DNA of 64,000 bases from Adiantum capillus-veneris (GCA_014529385.2 CM043958.1:84209025-84273024); one strand, 5' to 3'; shown: positions 12,001 through 24,290, counted from the first letter of the stretch. Program-made: numbers and translations. The notes: generated by a model not told the origin, from the sequence alone.

Positions 12001-12800
12001 TGGTACAGAAGCTATTCTTGTCAACACTTCTGGCGCACCCAAGTATGTGATTTTACCCTCCTTCTTGGTGGCCTTCAATGTGGTCAAGACATACTGCACA
12101 TGGTCCACAGGTTGCCTTGTTGTTGACTTCAGAACTTGAGTAAAGGTGGTGGCCACGACGTGATTTGGTGTCGTGTACCTTGGTGGCCTTTTTGCCAGGA
12201 AATGGAAGTGTTGATGGTACAGACGGGCTGGTTCTTCCACCTATTGGTGGATGAGATCGGCGAATGTAACCGCGGTTGTATCCTTGGTAAATGTTCCCGT
12301 GGTTTTCCTATCTCTTGCCCGCATTGTCATTCGTTCAGTGGGCAATCTGAGTGCCTCTGCCCCTATTTCTTTTGTAATTACTACCTTGACCTTGTTTCCT
12401 CGGGTGTCTGATATCTGGGTGGTTCCGTCTTCTTTGATTGTGGACAGAAGCTCATAAGCTTTTTGAAAGTCCACTCCGCAAGGCTCTTGTTCGTAGAAAT
12501 GTAGGAGCCCCAACCTGCGGTTAGCTTCTTTGGTTCTAGCTTTGCAGCTACATTATAGACCTCTTTAGGCAAGAGCTGCAACTCCACCTGATGCTCTTCT
12601 TCACTCTTAAACCTGCCAGTGAAGACCGTGGTGTGGTGTTCTTCCAGCTGTTCTTTAGAAAGATTGGATGCTTTTGCTGCCTTGACTGACTCGAGGTCCA
12701 GTTGATACACAGATAGTTCTTGTAGTTTCTCTTTTTGGTTTAGCTTCTTCTTGGCCTTCTCTGCAGCTTGCATTGCTCCTGTTCCGTGAATAGAGTGCAA
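9019..12800 (-). pseudogene. Single long decayed coding frame of element B (ORF3-like, coiled-coil rich)
   Basis: Reading leftward from about 12,800, one product can be followed through stops and shifts to TGA/TAA near 9020, next to the polypurine tract. An N-terminal part (12,800-11,770) has a hydrophobic/basic globular domain with an ITKEIGAEALRLP segment and a conserved-looking LGAPEVLTRIAYHAIG segment. A Lys/Glu/Pro-rich linker follows (11,700-10,900), then long heptad-type coiled coils (10,904-10,094), then a C-terminal globular part (9919-9019). No protease, reverse transcriptase or integrase was seen. The layout resembles the frame after integrase in element C (62.2-64 kb) and, from memory, the extra ORF of Athila-type elements. 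Host function is unlikely. Confidence 0.5.
11798..12223 (-). repeat. 213-bp tandem duplication inside the element B coding frame
   Basis: 11,798-12,010 and 12,011-12,223 are nearly identical. The unit is 71 codons, so the duplication keeps the reading frame and repeats the segment between FHFLAKRPPRY and PEVLTRIA. High identity suggests it arose late, when the element was already decayed or during its last rounds of copying. Confidence 0.95.
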
Positions 12801-12960
12801 AGTTAGAAAATTTGTAGGATTTCTCTCTGGAGTGTCCTTTTAGACTGAAATGCTGATAATCTGGTCCAAATTGTTTCAAATCAATCTTTGAACAAGCAAA
12901 GATGCATAAAATCATGCAAGGAACAAAACTGTATGGTCAAAACAAAAATTTGTAACCAAA

Positions 12961-13582
12961 GTAAATAATCGCGATTATTTACAGCTGAGGAAAATTTTCA
13001 ACTTTTTGCAACCTTGGCCTTATAGGATTGAAGTATATGCCAATTACATGCTCTGAGGGAAATGTGGGCTCATTTGGATGCACAGGGTGAAAATGGTACC
13101 AGATTTTGGTTTTAGGTCTCTGAAACAGTAGATATGAAGGAAATTTGAGATTTTGAAATCCAAATTGACTCAAAATTGGCTAGTGGGCTTATCACAACAT
13201 GTACTTTGGATGTATGATGACAAAATATCCAAATTTTCCAATTTTGACCAAAAAGTAAATAATCGTGATTATTAAGTTTTCTTCCAAAATTGACATTTTT
13301 TGGTATAAATTGGTTCTAGGCATGGTATAGACCTTGGGTATGAGATATGAGGTGATTTGGATCAAGAAAAGTTGTTCATAACCCAGATTTTGGTTTGCAA
13401 AGTCTTCTTTGCGTTTTTTTTGGCAATTTTACAAGTAATGGGTGGTCATTTTGGCTCATACTTGATTTTTGGCATGTAATAGGTGTATACACATGATAAT
13501 AGGTGTGTACACATGATAGGTGAGGTGAATTGACAATTTCCAAGCAAAAATCATGCAAAAGTAAATAATCGTGATTATTTAC
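12961..13582. promoter_or_regulatory. Three AATAATCGYGATTATT dyads in the element B leader
   Basis: 12,961-12,982 is a perfect 22-bp palindrome (arms GTAAATAATCG). Copies at about 13,255-13,276 and 13,561-13,582 have CGTG in place of central CGCG, the change expected from CpG deamination. Spacings are about 294 and 306 bp. They occupy the same leader position as the dyads of element A and share the core ATCGCGAT, but the flanks differ while staying symmetrical. Confidence 0.6.
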
Positions 13583-14580
13583 AACAGTGACAAAAACTTT
13601 GCAAATCTCACAAATTTTGATATAAACATGTTTCATACACCTAATACAAGTCCTAAATTGAATTTGGTCATGTTTGATCATGCCGGCATCACTTTGTGCT
13701 TTGTGGACTCTGAAATCATCGTTTTTTGTGATTACTCTGTCTGCTGGGTTGGTCGGTCAACTTTGAGGCTTTGGACTTGTCCGTAACATAGTTGTGAAGC
13801 TACCTGTCCAATTCTGGCTCATTTGGAGTCAGTTTGGCCTTGTATGTCGAATTTGATGCTTTGTAACGTTCGAGCCGTTTTATGCTTTTTGAGGCTTTGC
13901 TTGATGGATTTCACCAAACCAATCATATACATTGTATATGGACCTCATTAGCAAGCCATCTGTGGAGTCACGTCGGAATTCTGGCATTTGCCAAAAACCC
14001 TAACTTTTCTATTGGGGACCCCCTTGAGCCCAATTGAACGGTCATCTGATGGTATAGAAAGGTTCTATTATGTTAGGGCATGCTATGGTTCAAATCCCAT
14101 TCGATTTGGTCAAGCTGGCAGGCCGCTATGATCAGTTTTAGGTCGACATGGCAGGCTCCTAGCCAAGATGCCCCCAATGTCCCCTCAAAATCCTATTGGA
14201 TGGCCATAGAGGTGGATCAATGAGAATTAGGCTAGAGTAAAATTAGTCTAATCAATTTAAAAAATGGTTGATAAAAGAACCAATGGAAATCAAGCTCCCT
14301 AGAAGACTATTGGAAGTCTATCAAGGGATCCAATGAGCATCCAGCAACCCAATGGCTTGCTTGATTCCTATTGGCCAGAAGACTAAAAGTTCCAATGAGA
14401 TTTTAGTTAAAGCTCTCACAAAAGGGGAAAGGGGGACACTTGTCACAAGGCTATCAATTATGCTTCTTAATTGCTATTGGCTAAGCTTTGCAGGAACCAT
14501 TGGGAAGACATCAAGAGCATTTGGGAAGAGGGGCCGACCAAGAAGAGAGAGATTTTGGCATTTGACACTAACTCACTTTG

Positions 14581-14582
<2 letters not shown>
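13583..14582. other. Probable remainder of the element B leader, then unassigned sequence
   Basis: Sequence style (long AT-rich non-coding phrases such as CTCATTTGG) continues that of the leader to about 14,200. No primer-binding site or 5' LTR was found, so the right boundary of element B is not defined. Nothing else recognisable. Confidence 0.35.

Positions 14583-14663
<81 letters not shown>
14583..14663. repeat. (CA)n microsatellite
   Basis: About 40 uninterrupted AC repeats. Confidence 0.99.
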
Positions 14664-14664
<1 letters not shown>

Positions 14665-15071
14665 CTCATGTGTCAAGAAAGAACTCCATCTTCTTCTCCA
14701 CGTATTGAGAAGTAGAGGCCTACACCAACAACTCTTGGCTATGGAATGCAAATCCAACCAAGATCCTAGCTTCAATGGCATGCTCATCTCCTCTACCATG
14801 CTAATTGCTAAGCTAAGCTATGCTATTAGAATGATTATGTGAGGAGAATAATTATTTCTCATAAGATACATCTTCTTCCTCTCAATCTTTCCTCATTCCC
14901 TGCTAGCTCTCACCATCTTTGAAGGTGTGTGAGGTCATGGGAATGAGGCTAGGCCCACTAGGTGTGTTTTTCAAGCATAATTGGTTGCATGAAGCTTCCA
15001 TCTTCATTGCACCAACAAGTTTTGTCAAGGAGCACAAAGATTGTATTGTAAAAAAGTCTCCTTTGATGGGA

Positions 15072-16634
15072 ACAAAGCCTTTTTGGAGGGAGGGGGGGCC
15101 GCCGGCTCCATGTAAATCCGATCCTCAACTGTTGTCAATTGCTCTATTTCTCTCTCTTTTCAAGTATTGTCTATGACAAACTAGCTAGGTGTAATTTCTA
15201 TGCTGCTTTCTCCCACTAAGTACTCTCTCTATGCTCATTAGGAACTTGTTCTTAATGAAATATTCACTATGTTATCATTTTCTGCTACAAACAAGTTACT
15301 GGTGCATTAAAATGTTACACACTTTATCAATTTCTCCAAAGGCTCCATCATAGGTAAGGAAAGTGACATCATTTCCTTCCTATTTAAATCTTCTCTGAAC
15401 TCGTCTATCCTGAATACCTTCTTCGTTTACCTCTCCTTTTTGCTTTCTTGAATGACAAGTCACTATTCTCCTTATAGAAATATGACAATCAAGAGCAAGA
15501 AGAAGAAGAAGAAGGAGAGGATGGTGAATGCTTTCTTTGCTTCCTCCAATTTGGGTCGTTTTCTCCCTTCTTAGGATTAGAATTGGACGGAGTTCCTGAT
15601 GAATTTTTATTCTTCTTGGGAGGGCTAGGTGATCACCTTGTCCACTTCCTTCTTGGGGCCACATCACTTTCAGAAGTAATGGGGGTGTTACTTTCATACC
15701 TCTCCCTTGAAATTCTTGATGCGTAGCTTCTTCTTGAATAGTTTTCCTTGGAGGTCCTTTCAAAATTTCCTCCTCATTACCCAAAGAGGTTCCTCTTTTG
15801 GAGGTCGCATTAGGAGGCCTCACATGAACTCTCTCTTTTTGGGCACATGAAGAAACTTGAAGATCTTGCATTTGGATTTGGACGTTCGCTTGCAAATTAG
15901 GGTTTCCCATAGGTTCTTGAAGCTTGCAAACAAGATAGATAGCAATTCTTTGACCTTTATCAGTGATTACACAATGTGCTAATCTAAGTTGTCAATATTA
16001 ATACTATTCTCTTGATTATGTTTTGCCATGATTAGAGTTCCTTATATATGTATGCTAGCTCTTTCCTTGAAACTTTCAAAAACTTGGCTACTACTCATAT
16101 TAACCCTTGAAAATAAATGCTCAAGTAACACCCATGGTTTAAAATATTGTTAATTGCACAGAGTAGTGGAGTGGGTTTAACAATGATAAGTTGACACCAG
16201 CTCCTAAAGACTCCATTATTAAGACCATAGTTTCCAATGGTGTCCCACGTACCCAACAAGCAAGCATGTCAATTAAGATAATAAATTTAAGTTCCCTTAC
16301 CCTATTGCAATGAACATATCTAACCTTTCATAGATTACTCAAGTACCTCTCATCATCTTAGGCAAGAAAAAAAAACCTTAGCTCTAATATTGATGTTAGA
16401 GAATCTAGTACTTTTATCTGATTACATGGATTTATGAAAGGGGGGAGTTTTCCCTCAAGAGGTTTCTTAGGAGGAGAACTAAAGACTATGCAAGGTTGAT
16501 TTCAATGCATCATTTACACATTAGAACATCAAATCATGCACATATCTTGAAGAAGAGAATAACACAATTAATATTGACAACTTGTTGAGGCCTAAATTTG
16601 CTTGGAGCCGGTCCCCCCTCCAAAAGGACTTTGT
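15072..16634. repeat. Inverted repeat pair flanking ~1.4 kb
   Basis: 15,072-15,143 and the reverse complement of 16,571-16,634 align over about 65-70 bp with small gaps (shared TTTTGGAGGG, CCGGCTCCA, CCTCAAC, GTTGTCAAT). A further GTTGTCAATATTAAT near 15,985 is inverted relative to 16,565-16,580. This may be the remains of a foldback element or of two opposed LTR ends. No transposase was recognised inside. Confidence 0.5.
15380..15910 (-). CDS. Hypothetical basic protein fragment, unrecognised
   Basis: A 176-codon frame from ATG 15,910, rich in Arg/Lys/Gln/Pro with a run of leucines. Composition in this frame looks shifted part-way. In an adjacent frame the middle section reads as a Ser/Lys/Arg-rich linker like those of retrotransposon gag proteins. 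It lies inside the inverted-repeat pair at 15.07-16.63 kb. I cannot assign a function; a decayed gag or a chance frame are both possible. Confidence 0.2.
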   Translation of the reverse strand: MGNPNLQANVQIQMQDLQVSSCAQKERVHVRPPNATSKRGTSLGNEEEILKGPPRKTIQEEATHQEFQGRGMKVTPPLLLKVMWPQEGSGQGDHLALPRRIKIHQELRPILILRREKTTQIGGSKESIHHPLLLLLLLALDCHISIRRIVTCHSRKQKGEVNEEGIQDRRVQRRFK

Positions 16635-16981
16635 ATTATGATTCTCTCAATGAGAGGTCTAAGAACAATACAAATTTGCGCCATTGTGGAGCTTCCTTGA
16701 ACCAACAAGATGATAAATTTAATGATACCATGGTTTAGTCCTCCTTCCCAAGCCCTAAACACCCCATTCGGGAGAAAGAACCACGGGGATGGAGGTAGAT
16801 GAGGGTGAAGAAAACTATTCCTTAAGCAAAGAAGTCATAATTTCTTATATGCTTACTCTATGAGCAAGCTCTTAAAATAGCTAGAATAATAGAGGAGGCG
16901 GAAAAGAAGAAGATGAGCTTAATGTCTTGGATTTGCATCCATAGCCAAGTGCTTGAGCATGGAGACCATTTCATGAGCTCC

Positions 16982-17082
<101 letters not shown>

Positions 17083-17278
17083 CCCAAGAGTCCCCCTCAT
17101 TTTTCCTTTCCCCACTTGCCAAAGTTCTCAAAGTGGAATGATATTGCATGACTCTGCATGGACAAATTCCCAGTGAAGACTTAATGTGCAACTTAATGCA
17201 TATGCTAGCACATGGCCCCTTCCCCTTGCTATTCATGAAAGAACCCCCCCTTGCTCCTTTTCACTTGCATTTTCCAAG

Positions 17279-17329
<51 letters not shown>

Positions 17330-17339
17330 TCACACACAC

Positions 17340-18140
17340 ACATCCAACTTTCCATAAAGCAAGTGTGAGGTATTTTGAATATGTAACCTAGCCAAACTTG
17401 GAAGATAGTCAACTTTTTGAATAGGAAAGGGATGATCTAACCTCATTCTTTTGCTTTTGCCTTCTATTAAATAAAAATTATAGTCCTACCTTCAATATAA
17501 CTAGCTCATGTGCAAGATTTTTGCACGATCCTTTGGAGGCTTTATGAAGCTGACTCGGGGTAGAGTCTTTTTGCAAAATTAAGACATAATCTAGTAAAAT
17601 TAAACTTTCCCTTGGACTTTGGAGACACCTCTATGTAAAACCTTAGCATAGTCATTGAAAGGTACCATGAAGTTGGTCTCAGAAATTGCTAAATTTAGAC
17701 TTTCTTTGGTAAGTTTTGATTTAATCCAAAGGATTTCAAGACTTTGTACTCAGAGTCTAATGGTAAATTTGATAACCTAAAGTTTACACTATTAGTTTAT
17801 ACTTTTAGATTCCTATAATTACTGTAATTAACTCCCTTTGTAGTGTACCTTTGATGAAGATTGCTTGGGATAGTTGTTTCCTTTTAGAAGGTTAGAAAAA
17901 TTAATTTTCATGACATACTTATAGTCCTCAAGATTCTAGTATAAGATTGTTGCTACCCTTGTAGATAGTATAATCTTCACATATTGTATCAACTCTTGTA
18001 CATACTATAGTTTCCATGGGTATTTTATGTGATGTACATCATGAATAAAGTTGTTATTTACTACTGTTTGACCATTGTATCGATTTAAATTCTTAACTTT
18101 AAAAGTACATGACAATGGAAACTCCTAGCTTTTAAGGGAA
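17340..18140. other. No recognisable feature
   Basis: AT-rich sequence between the (CT)n tract and the inferred LTR start at 18,141. No long frame, no tRNA-like or repeat structure seen. Confidence 0.4.
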
Positions 18141-18411
18141 TGTTATGGATATGGGAGCTGCACATTTATTATTCATTTGCTCATTAGGAGCTATGGTCAT
18201 TTATGCTGACCGGGCAATGTGTATTCATTTTTTAGCATTGAAGAATCTATAAATGAAATAGGTGCAAGAGGGAAATTCTCAGTCTTGCATGGGGGGAGAT
18301 TGCACCCATCATCGTCTTATTCTTCTCTCCTCTCCTCTCTTCTCCCTCGCTGTGACGGCATAGCACTCCGCTCTACGAGGTGCGCTTGCACGTGCTCTCA
18401 CGCTCTATCTT
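18141..18411 (+). mobile_element. Inferred 5' portion of the 5' LTR of gypsy element C
   Basis: TGTTATGGATATGGG at 18,141 is a plausible LTR start, followed by a pyrimidine-rich, promoter-leader-like stretch to 18,411, where a minus-strand LTR remnant begins. The matching 3' portion would be 31,636-31,766, which ends GTTAGCAACA directly before a tRNA-Met-type primer site. Together they would make a ~400-bp LTR split by the nested chain. The pairing is an inference from position and TG/CA ends. Confidence 0.4.
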
Positions 18412-18458
18412 GCTGAAAACATTTTGAATGGCTCTAGGGTTTAGGGAGGGACCTTACA
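18412..18458 (-). mobile_element. 47-bp remnant of a chromodomain-gypsy LTR
   Basis: GAATGGCTCTAGGGTTTAGG through GGACCTTACA matches the last ~47 bp of the two full LTRs ending at 25,074 and 31,635. The rest of this LTR is missing, so the leftmost copy of the chain was truncated. Confidence 0.85.
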
Positions 18459-19303
18459 AACTCCCCAACAAAAAGAAAGAGTTGTCCTCAGCTCGGGACA
18501 TGCTTTAGAGAGTAGACAGACTCAATCTTCAGTCAACTCATGATTAAAGATGGTCAGTAACTTTAGGGTATTTAGATTAAAGGACAGTGAAGTTGGTATG
18601 GACCTTGAATAATACACTTCTCTTCCATTTTTAGTGTTGACTAAAAAGTCTTAATTATAAAGAAGTCTTAATGACTTGGGGTTGCTTTAATTACTGAACG
18701 TGATCTTACTCAACTAGGTATTTTTCCTTTGGTGTGACCAGATTGTCTTTCTCTTGGGAGGTATGAAGATCATTTCTTTACTTCGCTCTCTATCTAGCCT
18801 CAATACACTTTGTAAAAAAATCCTACTATTCTTACCTAGACTCTAACTTTTTTCGTTTTGAGCGTTGACTCATTTCTCTATTGATATCATCCAGCTGATA
18901 CCATGTTCTTGACTGTTAAGGATTTTGTAGTGATCTTTCAATTAATCTTGCAATATCTCCTCCCTTGTGTACCCAATTTATTTTCTCCATCCTTATTTCT
19001 CTTATGTCTATAGTTTACTGCCTCATCTTTCACGTGGTAATCAGGTATTTCACGTGTCATAACAATTAGACTTGTAAGACACCATAGACGATTTGAATCT
19101 CAAAAGAATTGACTGACTAGAGATGCTTGAATTCCATAAATATGACGATTGATTACATCCGCATAAAAATTACATCAAAAGTGCCATCAATATCTTGAAT
19201 AATTATAATTATAAGTTGTTCCAAAGAACCAACCAAAAATATGATCAAGGGTTTGGACAAAAGGGATATATTGATTTGATTCCTAAAGATGAATTTCATG
19301 GGC

Positions 19304-19504
19304 TCATCCTCCAAAACTTGGAAATTGGGTAATTAGATGGTCCCAATCTTCCCAGGAAGCATCTTGAAATGGATAGCCCGTCCACTTGATTAGTACTTCT
19401 CGAATTGTCCTGTGCCGCAACAACTTCTCTTTAGTTTCCAAAACTTGTTCTGGTTCCACTTGAAATTTTTCTTGATTGACGAGAATGGTGTCATCATGAT
19501 TCAA
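19304..19504 (-). pseudogene. Chromodomain at the C-terminus of the integrase
   Basis: The frame reads a chromodomain core: EKLLRHRTIREVLIKWTG, then the DASWE motif and FPSF. In chromodomain Ty3/gypsy elements this module follows integrase and directs insertion to marked chromatin. Upstream linking sequence to the integrase (19,510-19,860) is broken by stops. The equivalent stretch is deleted from the sister copy at 25.1 kb. Confidence 0.75.
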
Positions 19505-19860
19505 AACATGTAGAGGGTCAACAACATATTTCTTAAGGAGTCTGACATGAAAAATTATGAATGCGCATGTGAGGTGGTAAGAATAACTCGTAGCTTGTTC
19601 TCGTATCTTTCTAAGGATTTCAAAAGGTCCACAATATCTGAATGCAAGCTTACGGAATTTCCCTAGCTTTAAGGAGCTGCGTTTGGGTTTGACTTTGAGG
19701 AAAACTAGTTTGCCTTCGCTAAAGCTTCTAGCAGAGTGGTGAAGATCAGTGTAGCTCTTCTGCCTATCAATAGCTCTCTTCAGGTTGTCTCTAATGACAT
19801 TCCGAGGTTGTGATGGTGAGAAGAGTTATTAGCAAACTCAACTAGGGGAAGAAACTTGAT

Positions 19861-20139
19861 CTATTGTTGGGGCTGCTGGTTGCAGTATGCTCGAAGCATA
19901 TCTTCAATGACTTGATTAACTCGCTCAGTTTGACCATCAATCTCTGGATGATATGCTGAGCTGAGATTCAATTGGGTACCCAGAAACCGAAACATGGCTT
20001 GCCAAAACTTAGAAGTAAATTTGGCATCTCGATCACTGATGATTCTTGCAGGTCCATGTAATCTTACTACCTCTTTGACAAATAATTGGGCTATGTCGAT
20101 GGCGGTGGCTGTCTGCTTGACTGGAATTACATGAGCCAC
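19861..20139 (-). pseudogene. Integrase catalytic-core fragment
   Basis: The fragment carries ISDRDAKFTSKFW (second catalytic Asp region) and SAYHPEIDGQTERVNQ (containing the catalytic Glu), typical of Ty3/gypsy integrases. The zinc-binding N-terminus and first Asp region are not seen upstream. A stop follows PQQ; the frame then continues in decayed form towards the chromodomain. Confidence 0.85.
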
Positions 20140-21824
20140 CTTAGTGAGCTTTATCTACTAAACCCACTTTACCTGAGGAATATCTAGGGACTGAAGCTTT
20201 CTAGGTAGTAAAGAAGACCATCTGCTAAGGTAGGGACACAAGATCCTGGGTTCGCCGGAAGGTTGTTCTTGCTTGTGTAGTTTATCCTCGATTCCAAGAT
20301 TTGCCTCAATACCATCTGGAGTCTTCCTCTTAGAGGTCCTTTTCTTTTCTCAGCTCATACCTGAGAAATTGCTCAAGCTATTTCTCGTAGAAGCATTCTA
20401 GAGGGTGAGCATCCTAATGTGTGCGGTGCTTGCGATACTTGCTTATGTGACCATATATTAGAGGATCTTGATGAGCTGTAAATTTTCTTGCCTCTCTTGT
20501 AATTACTTCCTGCCTTCCTTGTAATCCTTTTTGGATTTAATTGAAGAAACAACCCTTTTTTGAAAAAATAGAGTATTGTCCGTACTTCCTTGTCTTGAAA
20601 TGCCAATCTCTCCTTTTTAATTAAATTCTTAAGGACATATCTATTTAGTGCTTTCAACAAAGGGTCTTCTGTCTATGATAGTCTTGAGTAAAGATTCCAA
20701 ATTTGAGTTCTTGGCTAACTCATAAGTTTCTTTTCTTATTCTTCTTTGGAGTTTAAATGTCTGTAATATTTATGAGTTTATCTATTGCACTTTTCCATCT
20801 TGATTCCTTCTGAGTTTTTAAACACGTCTCATTTACTATCTTTTCTATTTGTCTTGAGATGCTATAAGTAGAAGTTTACTTCCAAAATCTGGAAATAAGA
20901 TTGGACCATACCATATCACTTTGGTCCCAATCCCAGCTTTCTCTCATCATTGCAATCCGTAAATTATTCAATAGTTGTATCTGTCCCCATAGGGTTAACC
21001 GTGTAACTCCATTTGACCCACATGTTCTCCATTTCTTAGTAGAAATGGCACTTTCCTTAGGAGAGAAAAGTTCGATAAGGTGTCTCAACATGACTACCAT
21101 GTTCTCTGATTCGGCTATCCCTATTCTTTCAGGACTATCCTATAAACTTCTTCTTCTTGAATATTCCCAACCATCAATAATTTCAAAACGAGTCTTGCTA
21201 TATATACTTATAGATTTATTTGTGGCTAATCACAAGAACTTCTTGGATTTCTTCATTATCACTCTAAATTATCTTCCAGTTAATGTCCCAAAATTAATTC
21301 TTCATGTGGTAGCTACTTTACCCAATCTTGCTCCTTATTACTAAGCTTAAGGAATAATGATAAGTAAAGCTCAATAAAAGTTTCATGCATGCCACTTTCA
21401 TGTGTATTCGCACAATTGCATGCATCTTCATTCATCTATGCCACTTGGATGCGTCTTCACACAAGTGCATTACCTATTCTTTCACAAATTTCTATATCGT
21501 TCATTTCCAATTCTTACTCACACTTCTCACTTGCTTAAATCCCAGGGACAAGTATAGGTTTCTGGAAATAAGCGCTCCCTAAAATGTTCCAGCATAGCGA
21601 GTCTTCGCTCTAGCATAGCAGTTTCCGTCCTCTCATAGATAATCTGCTGAATCTCTTCTGGCATATCCCAAGCCATCTTGAAAGTTTTTTAATAATTATT
21701 GGAAACATCAAGGATTTATTTTCGTAATATAATTGAAATTTGAGTGCTAGACTAAGTTGTTTTTCTCTCATGCATTCATCTTAAATCCAAAATTCTAAAT
21801 TACAAGGTCCAAGATTAAAAATTA

Positions 21825-21837
21825 GGCTCTGATACCA
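21825..21837 (-). other. Primer-binding site, initiator tRNA-Met type
   Basis: Plus strand GGCTCTGATACCA, so the minus strand is TGGTATCAGAGCC, the standard plant tRNA-iMet primer site. It lies two bases from the LTR edge at 21,840. Confidence 0.85.
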
Positions 21838-23689
21838 CTTTTGAGGGCCATACCCAGACTCGACCCTACTCACCTCCCTCATCCTTCTGAACGTTCCGGG
21901 GAGTGACATAGATCTATCTGCTGTATCCCCGCCATTTGGGACCCACACTCAGACAGGACTCTGGTCTATCTCGAATGACAACCGAAGGGGGTACATCCCT
22001 TCATTCAACAATTCTATCCGCTTCTCATAATGATTTTGTCCTTGACAGCTTTCCGCACCCAAAATCATGGTCCTTAGTCTTGATTCTCTTTATCTTTAAC
22101 TTGAGGATTTGCTCTTGCTTTCTTATTCTCCCTTGTTTCATGGCAACAACCCCTTTTTCCTGACAAGCAGGAATGGTAGTTATCACTTCTCCCTAAGAAG
22201 AGGGATCTTGCAATCCTACCTGGTCTCGCTCGTCCCCGATTACCCATTTTCAGCCCACGTAGTCCTAGCATTCAACATAATCAACATCCGTCCATCTGAT
22301 CCTCTGAATCTGCCCATCCACTGAACCATTTCATGAAAATCCCTTCCCGAGGTAGTACTTAACTACTACAAAATCAGGAAGACAGTAGTCTATCAGACAT
22401 CATCACACAACGAGAAACATGCAATCTGTTGCATACCCTCGTTTAGGGAAATTCATCTGGTTGTTCCACCAGATCTTTATTTAGAAAATTTTAAATTCAT
22501 TTCCTTTCCTTTATTTGCTATAATTAGCTTGTAACTAGTTTCCTAACTAATCATGCAACACATTTAGTTTCAACCAATTCATCTTACCTCCCCATTCAGA
22601 ACCAAGATAATCGGTTACAAGCCATCAAAATGACAGCACCTTCACAATATTTCTCAGAATTAAGTGTTTGGAAAAGGCTCATCAAGTAATTTAATCATTC
22701 CTTCCTAAACATTTTATTTCAAGAAGTATAGCACCATCTGGTGATGACAGGTGCAAAGGATAGCCCCTATATTCCTAGCCTTTCTAATTCCTTTTTAACG
22801 AACCAAGTCGAACAAATTTCCTTAATTAGATTCACATCATCCTCCTTGAGTATAACCTTCTCATCCAACTATTGGCATCAGGCCATACCTGGATTATGAC
22901 CAATTTCCAACAAGAAATCGCAGGTACTTCACTTGACCGGGCAAAAATAAAACAAACCCATTCATCCCTTATCCCTTGGGAATGAATGACCTAGGTTTAA
23001 CAACTTGTCGATTACGCTGTCCTAGTCGAAAAGGGCCAATCTTTGTCAAGTTCCCCAAGAGAATCCTCTCAATGGGCCAGTCTTTCAATCAAATTGACCC
23101 CAAGAAGATCTATCTTGGTTTCCGGTCATTTCCAGACAGTCTTCAAAACTCCTAGTTAAATCTATGTTTTGTAATGGGCTATCCCTATCACCTCTCGAGA
23201 TTCTTTTTTAACTCCTAGTTGGTAATTTCCAGGTTCATTCATTTATCAACCTTAATTTCTACTTTCATTAATTATTTACCAGCCAAGTTTAATTAGAAAA
23301 TACAAGCGAGTTTTTGCCATAGGCATTTGATGGTCAATGTCTCTTTCGAAATGCCAACTTTTTAAGTTCAATCCCCGTTTTGTACGATTCTGAGGTTTTT
23401 GCAATCCTTTGCCATCCATGGGGCATCTCCATGGAATCTTGTAGAGTTTCCAGTTCAAACAACACGGAAATCAATTCCACGAAGTTATCCCCTATCTACC
23501 CCATCCCGTATTTGCAAACAAACTTGAAATTGACAACTTTAGAAATACTCTTCAATACCCAAAATTGAACTGCTTCTATTGGGTTTAGACAACTACTCTT
23601 TTGTTATGGTGCCTAGCTTTCCATTTTAGGAAGCTAGAAGGTTGTACCATAATTTATGAGTCTTCGAGCTTTCCATTAAAGCTCTCTTT

Positions 23690-24290
23690 GGAGTTAAAAA
23701 TGGGAATCTAGAGCTTTCCATTAAAGCTTAAACCTAAGATACAAGGTAGTCACTAAAGCTTACACCTAAGTGCAAAGTTACCATTAATGCTTAGCTTAAA
23801 AGTGCAAATCTACCTTCGAAGCTTAACTTAATGATGCATAGATACTTTTAGCACTTAACCCTAATTACGAGGTTTCCATTAAAGCTTAAACCTAAAATAC
23901 AAGGTAGTCACTAAAGCTTACACCTAAGTGCAAAGTTACCATTAAAGCTTAGCTTATGAGTGCAAATCTACCTTTGAAGCTTAACTTTATGATGCATAGA
24001 TACTCTTCTCACTTAACCCTAATTGCGAGGTTTCCATTAAAGCTTAAACCTAAAAATACAAGGTAGTCACTAAAGCTTACACCTAAGTGCAAAGTTACCA
24101 TTAAAGCTTAACTTACAAGTGAAAATCTACCTTTGAAGCTTAACTTTATGATGCATAGATACTCTTATCACTTAACCCTAATTGTGAGTTTTCCATTAAA
24201 GCTTAACCCTAAAAATACAAGGTAGTCAATAAAGCTTACACCTTAGTGCAAAGTTACCATTAAAGCTTAAACCTAAAATGATGCACATAA
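23690..24290. repeat. LTR minisatellite with recurring AAGCTT, about 4 units of ~150 bp
   Basis: Each unit includes CATTAAAGCTTAAACCTAAA, ACAAGGTAGTCACTAAAGC, GTGCAAAGTTACCATTAA, GATGCATAGATACT and CACTTAACCCTAATTG in order. The sister LTR has the same array at about 30,300-30,880. Confidence 0.9.

Larger units (their letters stand above)
18459..21839 (-). mobile_element. Internal region 1 of a decayed chromodomain gypsy element
   Basis: The region starts (left) with AACTCCCCAAC, whose complement forms the purine-rich tract before the LTR. It holds, in minus-strand order from right to left, gag-region relics, part of the integrase and a chromodomain, and ends at a primer site at 21,825. At 3.4 kb it is far shorter than a full chromodomain gypsy interior, and reverse transcriptase and RNase H are missing. 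Homologous blocks recur in 25,075-28,434 but with different deletions. Non-autonomous or dead. Confidence 0.8.
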
